A DNA stretch of 53,668 nucleotides from Caryophanales bacterium (lineage in GTDB: Bacteria; Bacillota_I; Bacilli_A; Izemoplasmatales; UBA1188), in assembly GCA_016287865.1 (NCBI GenBank), contig JAEEXP010000006.1, positions 1-53,668 on the forward strand, written 5' to 3'. The position numbers and the translations under genes were made by a program. Positions 30,768 through 40,365 of this stretch are shown here, one piece after another. The notes under the pieces were generated by a model that made no database searches, had not been told where the DNA came from, and saw only the letters and a list, made by a program, of their open reading frames with translations. How positions within the stretch are numbered: position 1 is the stretch's first letter; every line of letters starts with the position of its first letter.

Positions 30768-31469
30768 ATGAAAAAGAGAATAATTACTTTGCTTTTATTA
30801 TTAGTTTTATCAATATCACTAATAGGATGCACTAAAAATGATCCTGAAGTTGTTTCTATTAATAATCAAATAGAAGAACTAACTAATATACAAGATAATA
30901 GAGAATCTATTCTTGAAATAATGAATATTAGAGAAGAAATAGATAAGTTATCTAAACAGCAAAAAAGATGGATCAATGTTAAAGAATTAAATAAATTATC
31001 TATTAAAACTACAAACAAACTAAAAGATAATTCTATATGGAAAGAGTGTGTGAATATTGATGTGGATTTTGTGTCAATAAATGAATTGATTGATTTATCC
31101 CAAATTAGTGAAATATGGTTTGTTTATAAAGCACTAAGTTCTATCTCTCCTAATGTGGTAGATGATAATGCCACTATTGAGTTGTTTAGTGAAATTATAA
31201 ATTTACCTTACTCATTAGTGACAAATGCTACTAATTTTGATTCGAATGTAAATTCTGGTAATTTTACTGAAAGGTTCAATTTTGAACATGTTGATATAGT
31301 GGTTGCAAAAAGTACAACTAATAGACCTAATATTTATTTTTATGGTAATTGGGTTTGCTTTAAAATAATTAAAAATGATGAAATACATACTTATATCTCT
31401 CTTATAGAATTAAGCCAAGAACAAATAACCTCTATATTAAATATGAGTAAAATGGTGGCATATAAATAA
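30768..31469 (+). CDS. Lipoprotein, unknown function
   Basis: Lipobox LSISLIGC; SD ggagg. Confidence 0.75.
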   Translation: MKKRIITLLLLLVLSISLIGCTKNDPEVVSINNQIEELTNIQDNRESILEIMNIREEIDKLSKQQKRWINVKELNKLSIKTTNKLKDNSIWKECVNIDVDFVSINELIDLSQISEIWFVYKALSSISPNVVDDNATIELFSEIINLPYSLVTNATNFDSNVNSGNFTERFNFEHVDIVVAKSTTNRPNIYFYGNWVCFKIIKNDEIHTYISLIELSQEQITSILNMSKMVAYK

Positions 31470-31487
31470 AATATTTAATGAATAATA

Positions 31488-31523
31488 AAATAACGTGATG
31501 CATATTTGCACCGCGTTATTTTT
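31488..31523. terminator. Bidirectional terminator
   Basis: AATAACGtGaTGCA-TAT-TTGCAcCgCGTTATT. Confidence 0.65.
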
Positions 31524-32523
31524 CTTTCTTTTCAGTTTTTGTCTTTTTAGATTTATTATCTGTTTCTTTTTTAATATCTTTAAAGTCTCCGCTTTCTATC
31601 TTTTCAAGAATAGTTTTTTGTTTCTTTGGAGCTGATTTTTTTACTGTCTTTTCTTTAATTTCAGTATCAATATAAGGCATTGTGACTTTGTCAGTTCTTT
31701 CTCTAATTTCAAGTTGTTGATAAGGAATACTAATTCCATTCTTCTTAAATTCATTAAAGATAGTTTCCATTAGGTAGTAATATACATCCCAATAGTCACT
31801 ATTATCACACCAACAGTGACAGAAGAAGTTAATTGATGATGCTTCAAGCGTTTTAAGCTTACAGAATGGTTCTGGATCATCATAGATTCTACTATCTGAC
31901 TTCATCACATCAAGAATTACCTTTTTAACAAGTTCAGTATCACTGTCATAAGCAACCCCAAATGTTAAAGTTACTCTTCTTGATGGATATGCGCCTAAGT
32001 TTGTAACTTGTGAATTAACCATTGTAGAGTTAGGCATTAAGATTTGTTTACCATCTGGAGTTTTAAGTGTAGTGAATAAGAAATTAATTTCTTGAATAGA
32101 ACCTTCTACATCCCCGCAGATAACATAGTCACCATTTTTATATTTCTTAGAACCAATTAATATAAGTCCATTAGCTAAATTAGATACATTATCTTTGAGT
32201 GCCATACCTAGAGCAAGTACTAAAGCACTAAAGGCAGTGGTAATACCTGAGATTTCTACTCCAATATTCATTAATAATACTAATATTAATATTAACCAAA
32301 GAGTATATCTAATAACTCCTATAATAAATCTAGAAGCTAGTTTATCAATTGATTTCGCCTTGAATATTTTTTTAAGAGTGAATATGATTGACCAGATAAT
32401 GATCATTCCAATTGCTAAGATAGAGAAAAACTTAACGATATTCCAAACATTATTAGTAAAGAAATTCTTAATAGTTTCCCATAGGTTAGTAAAGTATTCA
32501 CCTACTTTATTTGCGTAGAACAT
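31516..32523 (-). CDS. mscS: Small-conductance mechanosensitive channel, MscS family
   Basis: TTAFSALVLALGMALKDNVSNLANGLILI, PNSTMVNSQVTNLGAYPSRR; start set at internal Met after SD ggagga. Confidence 0.92.
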   Translation of the reverse strand: MFYANKVGEYFTNLWETIKNFFTNNVWNIVKFFSILAIGMIIIWSIIFTLKKIFKAKSIDKLASRFIIGVIRYTLWLILILVLLMNIGVEISGITTAFSALVLALGMALKDNVSNLANGLILIGSKKYKNGDYVICGDVEGSIQEINFLFTTLKTPDGKQILMPNSTMVNSQVTNLGAYPSRRVTLTFGVAYDSDTELVKKVILDVMKSDSRIYDDPEPFCKLKTLEASSINFFCHCWCDNSDYWDVYYYLMETIFNEFKKNGISIPYQQLEIRERTDKVTMPYIDTEIKEKTVKKSAPKKQKTILEKIESGDFKDIKKETDNKSKKTKTEKKEK

Positions 32524-32648
32524 ACTTATCCTCCATATATAGAAAATACAATCATTTTCTATGTAATTTATATTATACATTAATTAAATATAAAAATGAA
32601 AACTGATAATTATTGTATAATAAATAAGAAATATACAAGGAGAATCAT

Positions 32649-33515
32649 ATGTTTGATCCAAAAACTAATAAGTTTCCATATCCAATGGATACTGGGGAAC
32701 ATTATTTAAAAGTTAAAAAAAATAATGGGTTAGTATTTGATACTAAGTATCCATACGTTGATAACTCTAAAAAGATGAAGAGAGGTCAATGGTGGATGAG
32801 AGTATTATTAAATACTATTGTTTTCCCACTTGATAGAATTAGACTCGGTTTAAGAATAAAGGGAAGAGAAAACCTTAAGAAATATAAAGATGTGATAGAC
32901 AAAGGAGTTATCTCTGTCTCTAACCATATACATATGTGGGACTATATCACAACTATGAGAGTGGTTAGACCTAATAAGCCATATGTGCTTGTCTGGGACA
33001 AGAATGTTAGAGGTGAAAACTCTAAGATTATCAGACTCACAAGAGGAATTCCTGTACCTACTGAAGATCCTGCCGCATCTAAAGAATATTTAAGACAAGT
33101 AATTAAACTAATTACTGAAGACCATGGATGGCTCCATATCTACGCAGAAGGTACTATGTGGGAGTTCTATGCCCCTATTAGACCATTTAAGCGTGGAGCG
33201 TCATATATTGCGCTTAAATGTGATAGACCAATTATCCCAATTGCCTATTCTTATAGAAAACCTAACTGGATTAGAAGAGTAATCTTTAGACAAATCGCAT
33301 GTATTACTGCGACAATTGGTGAACCAGTATATAAAGATGAGAGTCTTACAGGTAAAGCTCAAGAGATGGATTTAACTAGAAGAGTTCACGCTAAAGTATG
33401 TGAACTTGCAGGTATTAAACCAGAAGAAAACATCTATGATGCGATTTATAATGATTCAAAGAGAATTGATTATTATACTGATACATATGGTGTAGGATAC
33501 AAAGGTTCACACTAA
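32649..33515 (+). CDS. Lysophospholipid acyltransferase family (PlsC-like)
   Basis: SVSNHIHMWD (HX4D), IYAEGTMWEFY, RGASYIAL. Confidence 0.85.
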   Translation: MFDPKTNKFPYPMDTGEHYLKVKKNNGLVFDTKYPYVDNSKKMKRGQWWMRVLLNTIVFPLDRIRLGLRIKGRENLKKYKDVIDKGVISVSNHIHMWDYITTMRVVRPNKPYVLVWDKNVRGENSKIIRLTRGIPVPTEDPAASKEYLRQVIKLITEDHGWLHIYAEGTMWEFYAPIRPFKRGASYIALKCDRPIIPIAYSYRKPNWIRRVIFRQIACITATIGEPVYKDESLTGKAQEMDLTRRVHAKVCELAGIKPEENIYDAIYNDSKRIDYYTDTYGVGYKGSH

Positions 33516-33552
33516 AATATAAAAGTGATACAATTATAATATAGAGATACTT

Positions 33553-34233
33553 ATGGATAAAAGAATAAAAGTACTAGAAGTTAAGGCAACTATTCTCGCA
33601 GAGAATAATGAAAAAGCTATTGAGTTAAGAGATGAACTCAATACTAAAAGAGTTTCCTATATGAATTTAATGAGTTCACCAGGAAGTGGTAAAACCACTT
33701 TCCTTTGTGCATTACTTAATCTTTTAAAAGATAAAATTAAGATTGGAGTAATGGAAGCTGATATCGATGCGGTAGTCGACGCTGAAACCATTGAAAAGGT
33801 TACTGGTTGTAAAGCCATCCAACTTCACACAGGTGGAGCGTGCCATTTAGACGCAGATATGAGCCGTGATGGACTTAACGCCATTAATTCTGATAACCTA
33901 GATTTAGTAATCTTAGAAAATGTAGGAAACTTAATCTGTCCTGCGGAATTTGATACAGGTGCTCAAATTAACGTTATGATTTTATCAATCACTGAAGGTG
34001 ATGATAAACCACTTAAATATCCACTAATGTTTAAAGAATCTGATGTAGTTGTATTCTCTAAGATAGATGCACTACCAGTATTTGATTTCAATATTGATTT
34101 AGCTAAATCACATATTAAGAAATTGAATGGCAAAGCATTAGTATTCCCAGTATCTGCGAAGACTGGAGAAGGAATGGATGCAATCGCAGAATATATATTA
34201 AATAGAGTAAAAGAAATAAAAACAAATAAATAG
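33553..34233 (+). CDS. hypB: HypB-like G3E GTPase
   Basis: MNLMSSPGSGKTTFL, QLHTGGACHLDADM, ENVGNLICPAEFDTGA, VVFSKIDALP. Confidence 0.9.
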   Translation: MDKRIKVLEVKATILAENNEKAIELRDELNTKRVSYMNLMSSPGSGKTTFLCALLNLLKDKIKIGVMEADIDAVVDAETIEKVTGCKAIQLHTGGACHLDADMSRDGLNAINSDNLDLVILENVGNLICPAEFDTGAQINVMILSITEGDDKPLKYPLMFKESDVVVFSKIDALPVFDFNIDLAKSHIKKLNGKALVFPVSAKTGEGMDAIAEYILNRVKEIKTNK

Positions 34234-34244
34234 AGGAGAAAAAC

Positions 34245-34814
34245 ATGAAAAAACTATTTAAAGAATTTAAAGAATTCATTAGTAGAGGTAGTGTAATTGA
34301 TCTCGCTGTAGGTATGATTATTGGTGCAGCATTTACTGCAATAGTAACTGCAGTAGTTAACTATGTACTCAAACCTATCATTGCATTAATTCCAGTAGGA
34401 AATGATGGAACATTCAAAACTGTATTAAGACCTGAAGTAAAAGAAATCGTTGAAGGTGTTGAAACAGTAACTCAAGCAGAAGTCGCAATCGTCTGGAGTG
34501 AAGTAATTAGTGCAATCATCACATTTATTCTTACTGCACTTATTCTCTTTATCATTATTAAAGTTATCAATTCAGTAAGAAACGCAGCTCAAAACGCTAA
34601 AGCTAAACTTGGTGAAGGCAAACTCACTAAAGAACAAAAAGCAGAACTTAAAGCTGCAGGTATTGATAAGAAAGATAAAGAAGCAGTTAAGAAATATTTC
34701 GAAGAAAAAGCAGCAAAAGAAGCAGCTGAAGCTCCAGTTGAAGAACCACAACCAACTCAAGAAGAATTATTAACTGAAATCTTAGCTGAACTTAAGAAAC
34801 AAAACGCTAAGTAA
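34245..34814 (+). CDS. mscL: Large-conductance mechanosensitive channel MscL with extended linker
   Basis: FKEFISRGSVIDLAVGMIIGAAFTAIVTAVV...EELLTEILAELKKQ. Confidence 0.95.
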   Translation: MKKLFKEFKEFISRGSVIDLAVGMIIGAAFTAIVTAVVNYVLKPIIALIPVGNDGTFKTVLRPEVKEIVEGVETVTQAEVAIVWSEVISAIITFILTALILFIIIKVINSVRNAAQNAKAKLGEGKLTKEQKAELKAAGIDKKDKEAVKKYFEEKAAKEAAEAPVEEPQPTQEELLTEILAELKKQNAK

Positions 34815-34830
34815 TAATTATTAAAAATAT

Positions 34831-34858
34831 AAGGGGAAACGTAAAGTTTCCCTTTTTA
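34831..34858 (+). terminator. Terminator after mscL
   Basis: AGGGGAAAC-GTAAA-GTTTCCCTTTTT. Confidence 0.8.
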
Positions 34859-34865
34859 TTTGCAA

Positions 34866-34898
34866 AAGAAAAGGAAAGTGGGGTGAACACTTTCCTTC
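34866..34898 (-). terminator. Minus-strand terminator downstream of the 34944 lipoprotein
   Basis: Minus strand AAGGAAAGTG-TTCACCC-CACTTTCCTTTTCTTTT. Confidence 0.6.
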
Positions 34899-34943
34899 AG
34901 GGAGTTTATATGTTAAGGCTTCTATAAAAGAAGTTTTAACCAA

Positions 34944-35948
34944 TTAGTAATTATAGTTTTTGAGGAAGAGTTTTAATTGTAAGTTATTGTTATTGAATAA
35001 ATCTAATACATATTTATGTGCGGCTTTAATTGTATTCCACATTTCTTCACAATCGTTTAATGTAATATTTTCCCATCCTCTTTCAACAACTCTATATTTA
35101 TATGTTTCAACAACATTAATGTTTTGTGTTGATGCATAGAATGTAATACAACTATTATCAAATACGACAGTAGTAGAAGCTTCAATTTCTTCAGCTTTAT
35201 ACTTTAATGTTTCACTGCATTTGAATTCAGCTTGATCATAACTACCCCAAGTCCATGTGATTGTGGCTTCTGTAGTGATTTTAAGATTACCGCTATCACT
35301 AGTTTTTGTGCAGCTTACTTCAAATGTTTTTGTTTTTACATGATATGAGAAACAGTAATAGTAAGATACATTTCCAATGTATACATATTCTTGGAAATAA
35401 TAATATGGATTAGTCGCATCATCGTGTTCAAAAGCTTTTTCTTTAAAGTGATTTACTAATATATCTACTTGAGACTTAATTTTAATGATACAACTTGCTT
35501 CATATTCCTCTGTCTCAGCTACAACCTCTATTTCTCCACCTTTAAGACCTAATACAAATAAATATGAACCATATAGATATGCATCTACACAATCAGAATC
35601 AGTGTGATACCATTTAACACCATCTTCCACAAGAGTATCATCTACATAAAGACCAATAAGGATATCTTCACCTTCAATAATCTCCATAACATTATTCTCA
35701 ACTACACCTTCCCCAGAATTATTGTTATAGAAGGCAAGGTTGCCTTTTTGTTTAAGTGAATCAGTTTTGATAGAAGTATTATCACTTTTCTTAGTAGTAG
35801 TGACGCTACTCTTATTAGTTTCTTTTGAAGAAGAAACAGTTGAGGTATTAGATTCAATAGTTTTAGTTTTACTAGATGTGCTTTGTGTAAGATTATTACA
35901 CGAAGTAAGAAGAAGTAAACTAATGATTAGTAAGAATAGTTTCTTCAT
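34944..35948 (-). CDS. Lipoprotein with Ser/Thr-rich linker, unknown function
   Basis: MKKLFLLIISLLLLTSCNN lipobox followed by S/T/K-rich region. Confidence 0.8.
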   Translation of the reverse strand: MKKLFLLIISLLLLTSCNNLTQSTSSKTKTIESNTSTVSSSKETNKSSVTTTKKSDNTSIKTDSLKQKGNLAFYNNNSGEGVVENNVMEIIEGEDILIGLYVDDTLVEDGVKWYHTDSDCVDAYLYGSYLFVLGLKGGEIEVVAETEEYEASCIIKIKSQVDILVNHFKEKAFEHDDATNPYYYFQEYVYIGNVSYYYCFSYHVKTKTFEVSCTKTSDSGNLKITTEATITWTWGSYDQAEFKCSETLKYKAEEIEASTTVVFDNSCITFYASTQNINVVETYKYRVVERGWENITLNDCEEMWNTIKAAHKYVLDLFNNNNLQLKLFLKNYNY

Positions 35949-36088
35949 ATTATTTTCCCCAATTATTATAAGTAGTAATATTATATGATATTAATGATAA
36001 TTATTATTGTGAATTTTTACCATAAAACTATATAAAATTGACTATATATCTAATATTTATTGATATAAATAACTAATTAGTAAAAAAA

Positions 36089-36114
36089 ATGAACACCGCG
36101 ATGGTGTTCATTTA
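36089..36114 (-). terminator. Terminator of ABC-2 exporter operon
   Basis: AATGAACACC-GCGAT-GGTGTTCATT with T-run on minus strand. Confidence 0.8.
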
Positions 36115-36115
36115 A

Positions 36116-36868
36116 TTATTTTTCTTTCATTTTTGATTTAAATACTAAGATTGCAACTACGAATGCGACTATTATGTATCCTGTAACTATTAATAGTGGT
36201 TTTAAGAAATCATCCATTACATTATTAATACCTAATAATGCGTTTTGAACTAATAAATGTGAGTTTCTAAATGGAAGACATTCCATAATAGTTTTAATAG
36301 TTCCGCTTAATGCATCTATTGGGAACCACATTCCAGATAATACTGATTGACCACAAATAATAATTGATGAAACTCCACCAATAGATTTTTCATTACAGAT
36401 AGAACCAAATAGAATTCCAAATGCGATAAAGAATAGTGATGTGAGTCCAGCGAGCAAGATTGAATAAATCATTCCAACGCCAAATATAGATGAATCAATT
36501 ATTCCTCCAACTAAATAGAAGAAGATAGCTTGAATAATTGAAAGTGGGAATACTGAGAACGCATATCCAAAGATAAACTCATGTGATTTAGCTTTAGATA
36601 CATAAAGTCTAGTTAAGAATGATGTATTTCTATCTAAAGATAGTAATAATCCAGTAAATAGAGTTAAGAATGCTTGAGCGAATACTACAATTCCAGGAGC
36701 TAAGTATTTCATTTGGAATTGAACTGTTAGCTTGTGGAATATTGCATAGAACACTACTTCAAGAAGAAGAGGAAGTCCAAATGTAAATACAATTGATAGT
36801 GGGTCTCTTAATATTTCTTTAATATTTCTTTTTGTGAGTGTGAAGATTCTAGATAATGATTCTTTCAT
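36116..36868 (-). CDS. ABC-2 type transporter permease
   Basis: Six TM, ABC-2 family layout next to its ATPase. Confidence 0.88.
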   Translation of the reverse strand: MKESLSRIFTLTKRNIKEILRDPLSIVFTFGLPLLLEVVFYAIFHKLTVQFQMKYLAPGIVVFAQAFLTLFTGLLLSLDRNTSFLTRLYVSKAKSHEFIFGYAFSVFPLSIIQAIFFYLVGGIIDSSIFGVGMIYSILLAGLTSLFFIAFGILFGSICNEKSIGGVSSIIICGQSVLSGMWFPIDALSGTIKTIMECLPFRNSHLLVQNALLGINNVMDDFLKPLLIVTGYIIVAFVVAILVFKSKMKEK

Positions 36869-37596
36869 TAGATTTCACCTCCTGAAACTATTTCAATAAA
36901 CGCATCTTCGATATTATTCTTACCTGTTTTATTAAACATTTCATCTTTAGTTCCAACAAAGAGTAATTCTCCATCTTTCATTACGCCAATTCTATCAGAT
37001 AAGGCTTCAGCCTCTTCCATATAGTGAGTAGTAAGAATAATAGTTATATCTTTCTTAAGTTCTTTAATTGCCTTCCATAATTCTCTTCTAGCAATAACGT
37101 CTAAACCTAAAGTAGGTTCATCTAAGAATAATACCTTTGGTTTAGTTACAAGCGCAAGCGCAATAGATAACTTTCTTTGCCATCCACCAGATAGCTTAGA
37201 AGTTTGTTTTCCTTTTACTGTATCTAAACCGAAAGAATTATAAATATATTCTTTAGTCTTTTCGATTTCTTCTTTAGATTGACCAGAAAGTTCTGCGTAG
37301 AATTCAATATTTTCTTCGACAGTTAACTTTCTTGCGACCGCAGTTTCCTGCATTGAAATATCTATTAATTCTTTGATTTTATCTTCTTCATTTAAAATAG
37401 AATGGCCAAAGATTAACGCATCACCACTAGTAGGTTTAGTTAATGTAGCTAACATCTTAATAGTAGTAGTTTTTCCGGCACCATTAACTCCGAGTAAAGA
37501 GAAGAGTTCGCCTTCTTTAATCTCCAGATTAAGATTTTTAACTGCGACTATATCTTTATATTCTTTTCTAAGATTAGTTATTTTGATTGCTTCCAT
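36868..37596 (-). CDS. ABC transporter ATP-binding protein
   Basis: GVNGAGKTTTIKML, SKLSGGWQRKLSIALAL, VLFLDEPTLGLD. Confidence 0.96.
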   Translation of the reverse strand: MEAIKITNLRKEYKDIVAVKNLNLEIKEGELFSLLGVNGAGKTTTIKMLATLTKPTSGDALIFGHSILNEEDKIKELIDISMQETAVARKLTVEENIEFYAELSGQSKEEIEKTKEYIYNSFGLDTVKGKQTSKLSGGWQRKLSIALALVTKPKVLFLDEPTLGLDVIARRELWKAIKELKKDITIILTTHYMEEAEALSDRIGVMKDGELLFVGTKDEMFNKTGKNNIEDAFIEIVSGGEI

Positions 37597-37798
37597 TAGG
37601 CACCATACCTCCCATTAATGTATAAAACATTTCATCTTTAAGTAGAGCGATTCCTCTTTCTTTATCGCCCATAACCATTAAAGTATCGCCTTCTTTAATA
37701 TCAAACATCTTTCTAGCTTCAGCTGGAATAGTGATTTGACCTTTGGGTCCAACTTTAACGCTGACAATAAATCTATCTTTTTCGATATTTTTAGTCAT
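37574..37798 (-). CDS. AbrB/MazE-type SpoVT swapped-hairpin regulator
   Basis: VGPKGQITIPAEARKMFDIKEGDTLMV. Confidence 0.93.
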   Translation of the reverse strand: MTKNIEKDRFIVSVKVGPKGQITIPAEARKMFDIKEGDTLMVMGDKERGIALLKDEMFYTLMGGMVPNGSNQNN

Positions 37799-37847
37799 AA
37801 ATACCTCCTACATTTCTTACTTTTCTTACTATATTATACACCAAAAC

Positions 37848-37880
37848 AAAAAAGATGTCCCATAAATTTATAGGACATCG
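37848..37880 (-). terminator. Terminator of the 37885 gene
   Basis: GATGTCC...GGACATC with A-run on plus strand (T-run on minus). Confidence 0.7.
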
Positions 37881-37884
37881 TTAT

Positions 37885-38826
37885 TTATGAATTAAGTTTA
37901 TGAATAAGAAATATTATGTATGAAACAATCATAGCTACAACTAAGAGTACAAAAATAGTGATAAGTAGAGCTAGCTGCCTTTTCCCTCTTTTTCTAATTT
38001 CATCATCAACCTTTTTATTCCAAGCATCGTTTAATTTAGCATACTTGTCAAGCAATTCATCGTATTTTTTTTCATAGTCTATTTTACCTACGTATTCTGT
38101 ATTAGATGGTTCTTCAATCTCAGATGTTAATTCTTTTTTCTCTTCTTTTGTATCTTCAATTATAGTTTCATCACTAGGCAAGCTTTCCGTTTTATAATAA
38201 TTGTCTTGGAATTCTTTGTTTTGTTGAAGAGTAACTACGAATTTATCTACGGCTTGTTCAACTATTTTTAAATCTTTTCCAATTGAATCCTCTATAATCC
38301 ATTCTCCATCTTCCTTTTTATGAAGTATTTTGTCTAGAAGAAGATCCATATTTAAACCTATATCAACTTCTTTATTGTTTGTATCATAAGCGCATTCCCT
38401 ATATGCACGAAAAGCCCCAGTTAAACTATTTCTGTTGGAATATGCACCATCGCATTTTTCTTTAATAGTCCAATCTTCCCACCAAGTTAAAGACGCGATA
38501 CGTCTAATGCATTCTCTAAAATGCGAATCTAATAAAGCGTTTCTATTTTCTTCCTTTTCAAGAATTTGTAAGAATATTTTAAGTTTAAAACCAACATATT
38601 TTCTATCGTTACCTTCTTCATTATAGTATACGTTGTCTGGGAGTGTTTTTTTCTTCCAGATTTCCTTAAATGATGAAATATCAATGGTGCCTTCAGGGCT
38701 ATTACAAAGAAGAAAAAATAAAGATTTTATTGTAAAATAGTTTACTTTTCTTGTCGCATCAGGATATTTTTTCTCATATTTTTTATCAATATAATATGGA
38801 TTTTCTAGTACGCTATAGTCATACAT
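37885..38826 (-). CDS. Hypothetical protein with C-terminal coiled coil and TM anchor
   Basis: 313 aa ORF; C-terminal LALLITIFVLLVVAMIVSYIIFLI; SD aggagg. Confidence 0.7.
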   Translation of the reverse strand: MYDYSVLENPYYIDKKYEKKYPDATRKVNYFTIKSLFFLLCNSPEGTIDISSFKEIWKKKTLPDNVYYNEEGNDRKYVGFKLKIFLQILEKEENRNALLDSHFRECIRRIASLTWWEDWTIKEKCDGAYSNRNSLTGAFRAYRECAYDTNNKEVDIGLNMDLLLDKILHKKEDGEWIIEDSIGKDLKIVEQAVDKFVVTLQQNKEFQDNYYKTESLPSDETIIEDTKEEKKELTSEIEEPSNTEYVGKIDYEKKYDELLDKYAKLNDAWNKKVDDEIRKRGKRQLALLITIFVLLVVAMIVSYIIFLIHKLNS

Positions 38827-38914
38827 AATAGTACCTCCTAAATGAAAACCTACTCTTTTATTATATAGAAATAATTAAACTCAGTAAATAAGTAAATAAA
38901 AGTAAGAAAAAAGA

Positions 38915-39000
38915 CGGAGCGAATGGGATTCGAACCCATGAGCCCTTACGGACTACCTGATTTCGAGTCAGGCTCGTTATGACCACTTCGATATCGCTCC
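38915..39000 (-). tRNA. tRNA-Ser(CGA), CCA not encoded
   Basis: Minus strand GGAGCGATATCGAAGTGG...CTGACTCGAAATCAG...GGGTTCGAATCCCATTCGCTCCG; long variable arm AGTCC-GTAA-GGGCT. Confidence 0.92.
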
Positions 39001-39015
39001 ATCTTTATTATTATT

Positions 39016-40356
39016 TTAGAAATGTGTAACTTCGATAACTTCAGTTAAAGTTGCGTAGTCTCTTATAGTTCTATGAGACTTAATAGATGCCATTACTATA
39101 TCAACGATTGAGATTACTAAGAATACAATAACCGCACCGATTAATGTGTATAATCCAATTACTATAAAGTAGAAGTACTTTAAGGCACTATCATGAGCGG
39201 CCGCAATGAGTGGATTAGTCTTTAATGCTTTCTTAATTAAAGCCCTTCTTTCCTCTTCGTTAATTTCACCGCTTTCATATTTTTCTTCAATAGCGCTTAA
39301 GTCAGCTTTCTTAACTAGTCTAATCTTACATAATCTTCTACCAAGTGTATATCCATTCATTCCTGCGGTATATCCTACAAAGATTACTGAGAAGGCAATT
39401 AAGAGATATGCGACAGACATATTTGCGTGTTTACTATATCTTTCAATATAGATAACTTTTTCATCTACTTCATTAAAACCTAGTGAATAATATAGGATAT
39501 CATGAGCTTCAGTTGAGAATGATACAGTTTTTTCATCATCAAGAACTTGATCAGTAGTAGTTAAAGCTTTAGCCCAATTATAGTAGTAATCAATAAATTC
39601 AAAGATTTTATCTTTTGATTCATTTGTGAACTCATTAACATTTGAGAAATCAATCTTTAAATCTTTATGATTGTCTTTTAAAGTTGAATAAGACATTGAA
39701 GATAAGATTTTAGCTTCAGTGTTTACTTTAGCGTAAGCATTATATAAATCATTTAATGAGATAACTAAATCTTTATATAATTGATTAACGTTATCTTTAT
39801 ATGCTTTTTCAAGGTCAGCTAATTCAGTATCACTAATAGAACCATTATTTTTAAGTGTTTGATATAATACGTTTTCACTATTGTGTGGATACTTTAAAAG
39901 AATTTGATATGCATAATATGCATAACTACCGAATACATATAAGTCATCACCTACAGGTCTACTAGCGTTTTTATCCTTTTCAGCGTCAGTTAATCTTAAT
40001 ACTGAATCATTAATGAATTTAAGTGATTTTTGATAAGCACTATCTCTATATTCAGTGTATTTATTATATGCGGTCTTATTTAATGAAACAGTATTGGTGT
40101 TTGAATCAAAGTGTGTTTCATATTCAGCGTATAATCCTTGATTACTATTTCCAAATAGATTAGTTTTACCGTTATATTTTTCAGTTATTTCGTCGTATGG
40201 TTTTCTAACGTTATTCTTATAATCCTTATCTATGATTCTTCCAATAATCATTTGGAATGGGAAGAAGTAGAGTAAGGCAGTTGTGATAAGTACAATGAAT
40301 AAATCAATAAAGCTTGAAAGAGCTCTTCTACCCGCTCTTGCGTAATTTTGTCTCAT
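39016..40356 (-). CDS. RDD-family membrane protein with large insert between TM1 and TM2
   Basis: ARAGRRALSSFIDLFIV...GYTLGRRLCKIRLVKK; about 270 aa soluble insert. Confidence 0.8.
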   Translation of the reverse strand: MRQNYARAGRRALSSFIDLFIVLITTALLYFFPFQMIIGRIIDKDYKNNVRKPYDEITEKYNGKTNLFGNSNQGLYAEYETHFDSNTNTVSLNKTAYNKYTEYRDSAYQKSLKFINDSVLRLTDAEKDKNASRPVGDDLYVFGSYAYYAYQILLKYPHNSENVLYQTLKNNGSISDTELADLEKAYKDNVNQLYKDLVISLNDLYNAYAKVNTEAKILSSMSYSTLKDNHKDLKIDFSNVNEFTNESKDKIFEFIDYYYNWAKALTTTDQVLDDEKTVSFSTEAHDILYYSLGFNEVDEKVIYIERYSKHANMSVAYLLIAFSVIFVGYTAGMNGYTLGRRLCKIRLVKKADLSAIEEKYESGEINEEERRALIKKALKTNPLIAAAHDSALKYFYFIVIGLYTLIGAVIVFLVISIVDIVMASIKSHRTIRDYATLTEVIEVTHF

Positions 40357-40365
40357 ATGTGTCTC

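Noticed and set aside
34572-34760. Cys/Phe-rich minus-strand ORF in mscL
   Set aside because: Antisense of Lys/Glu/Ala-rich linker codons
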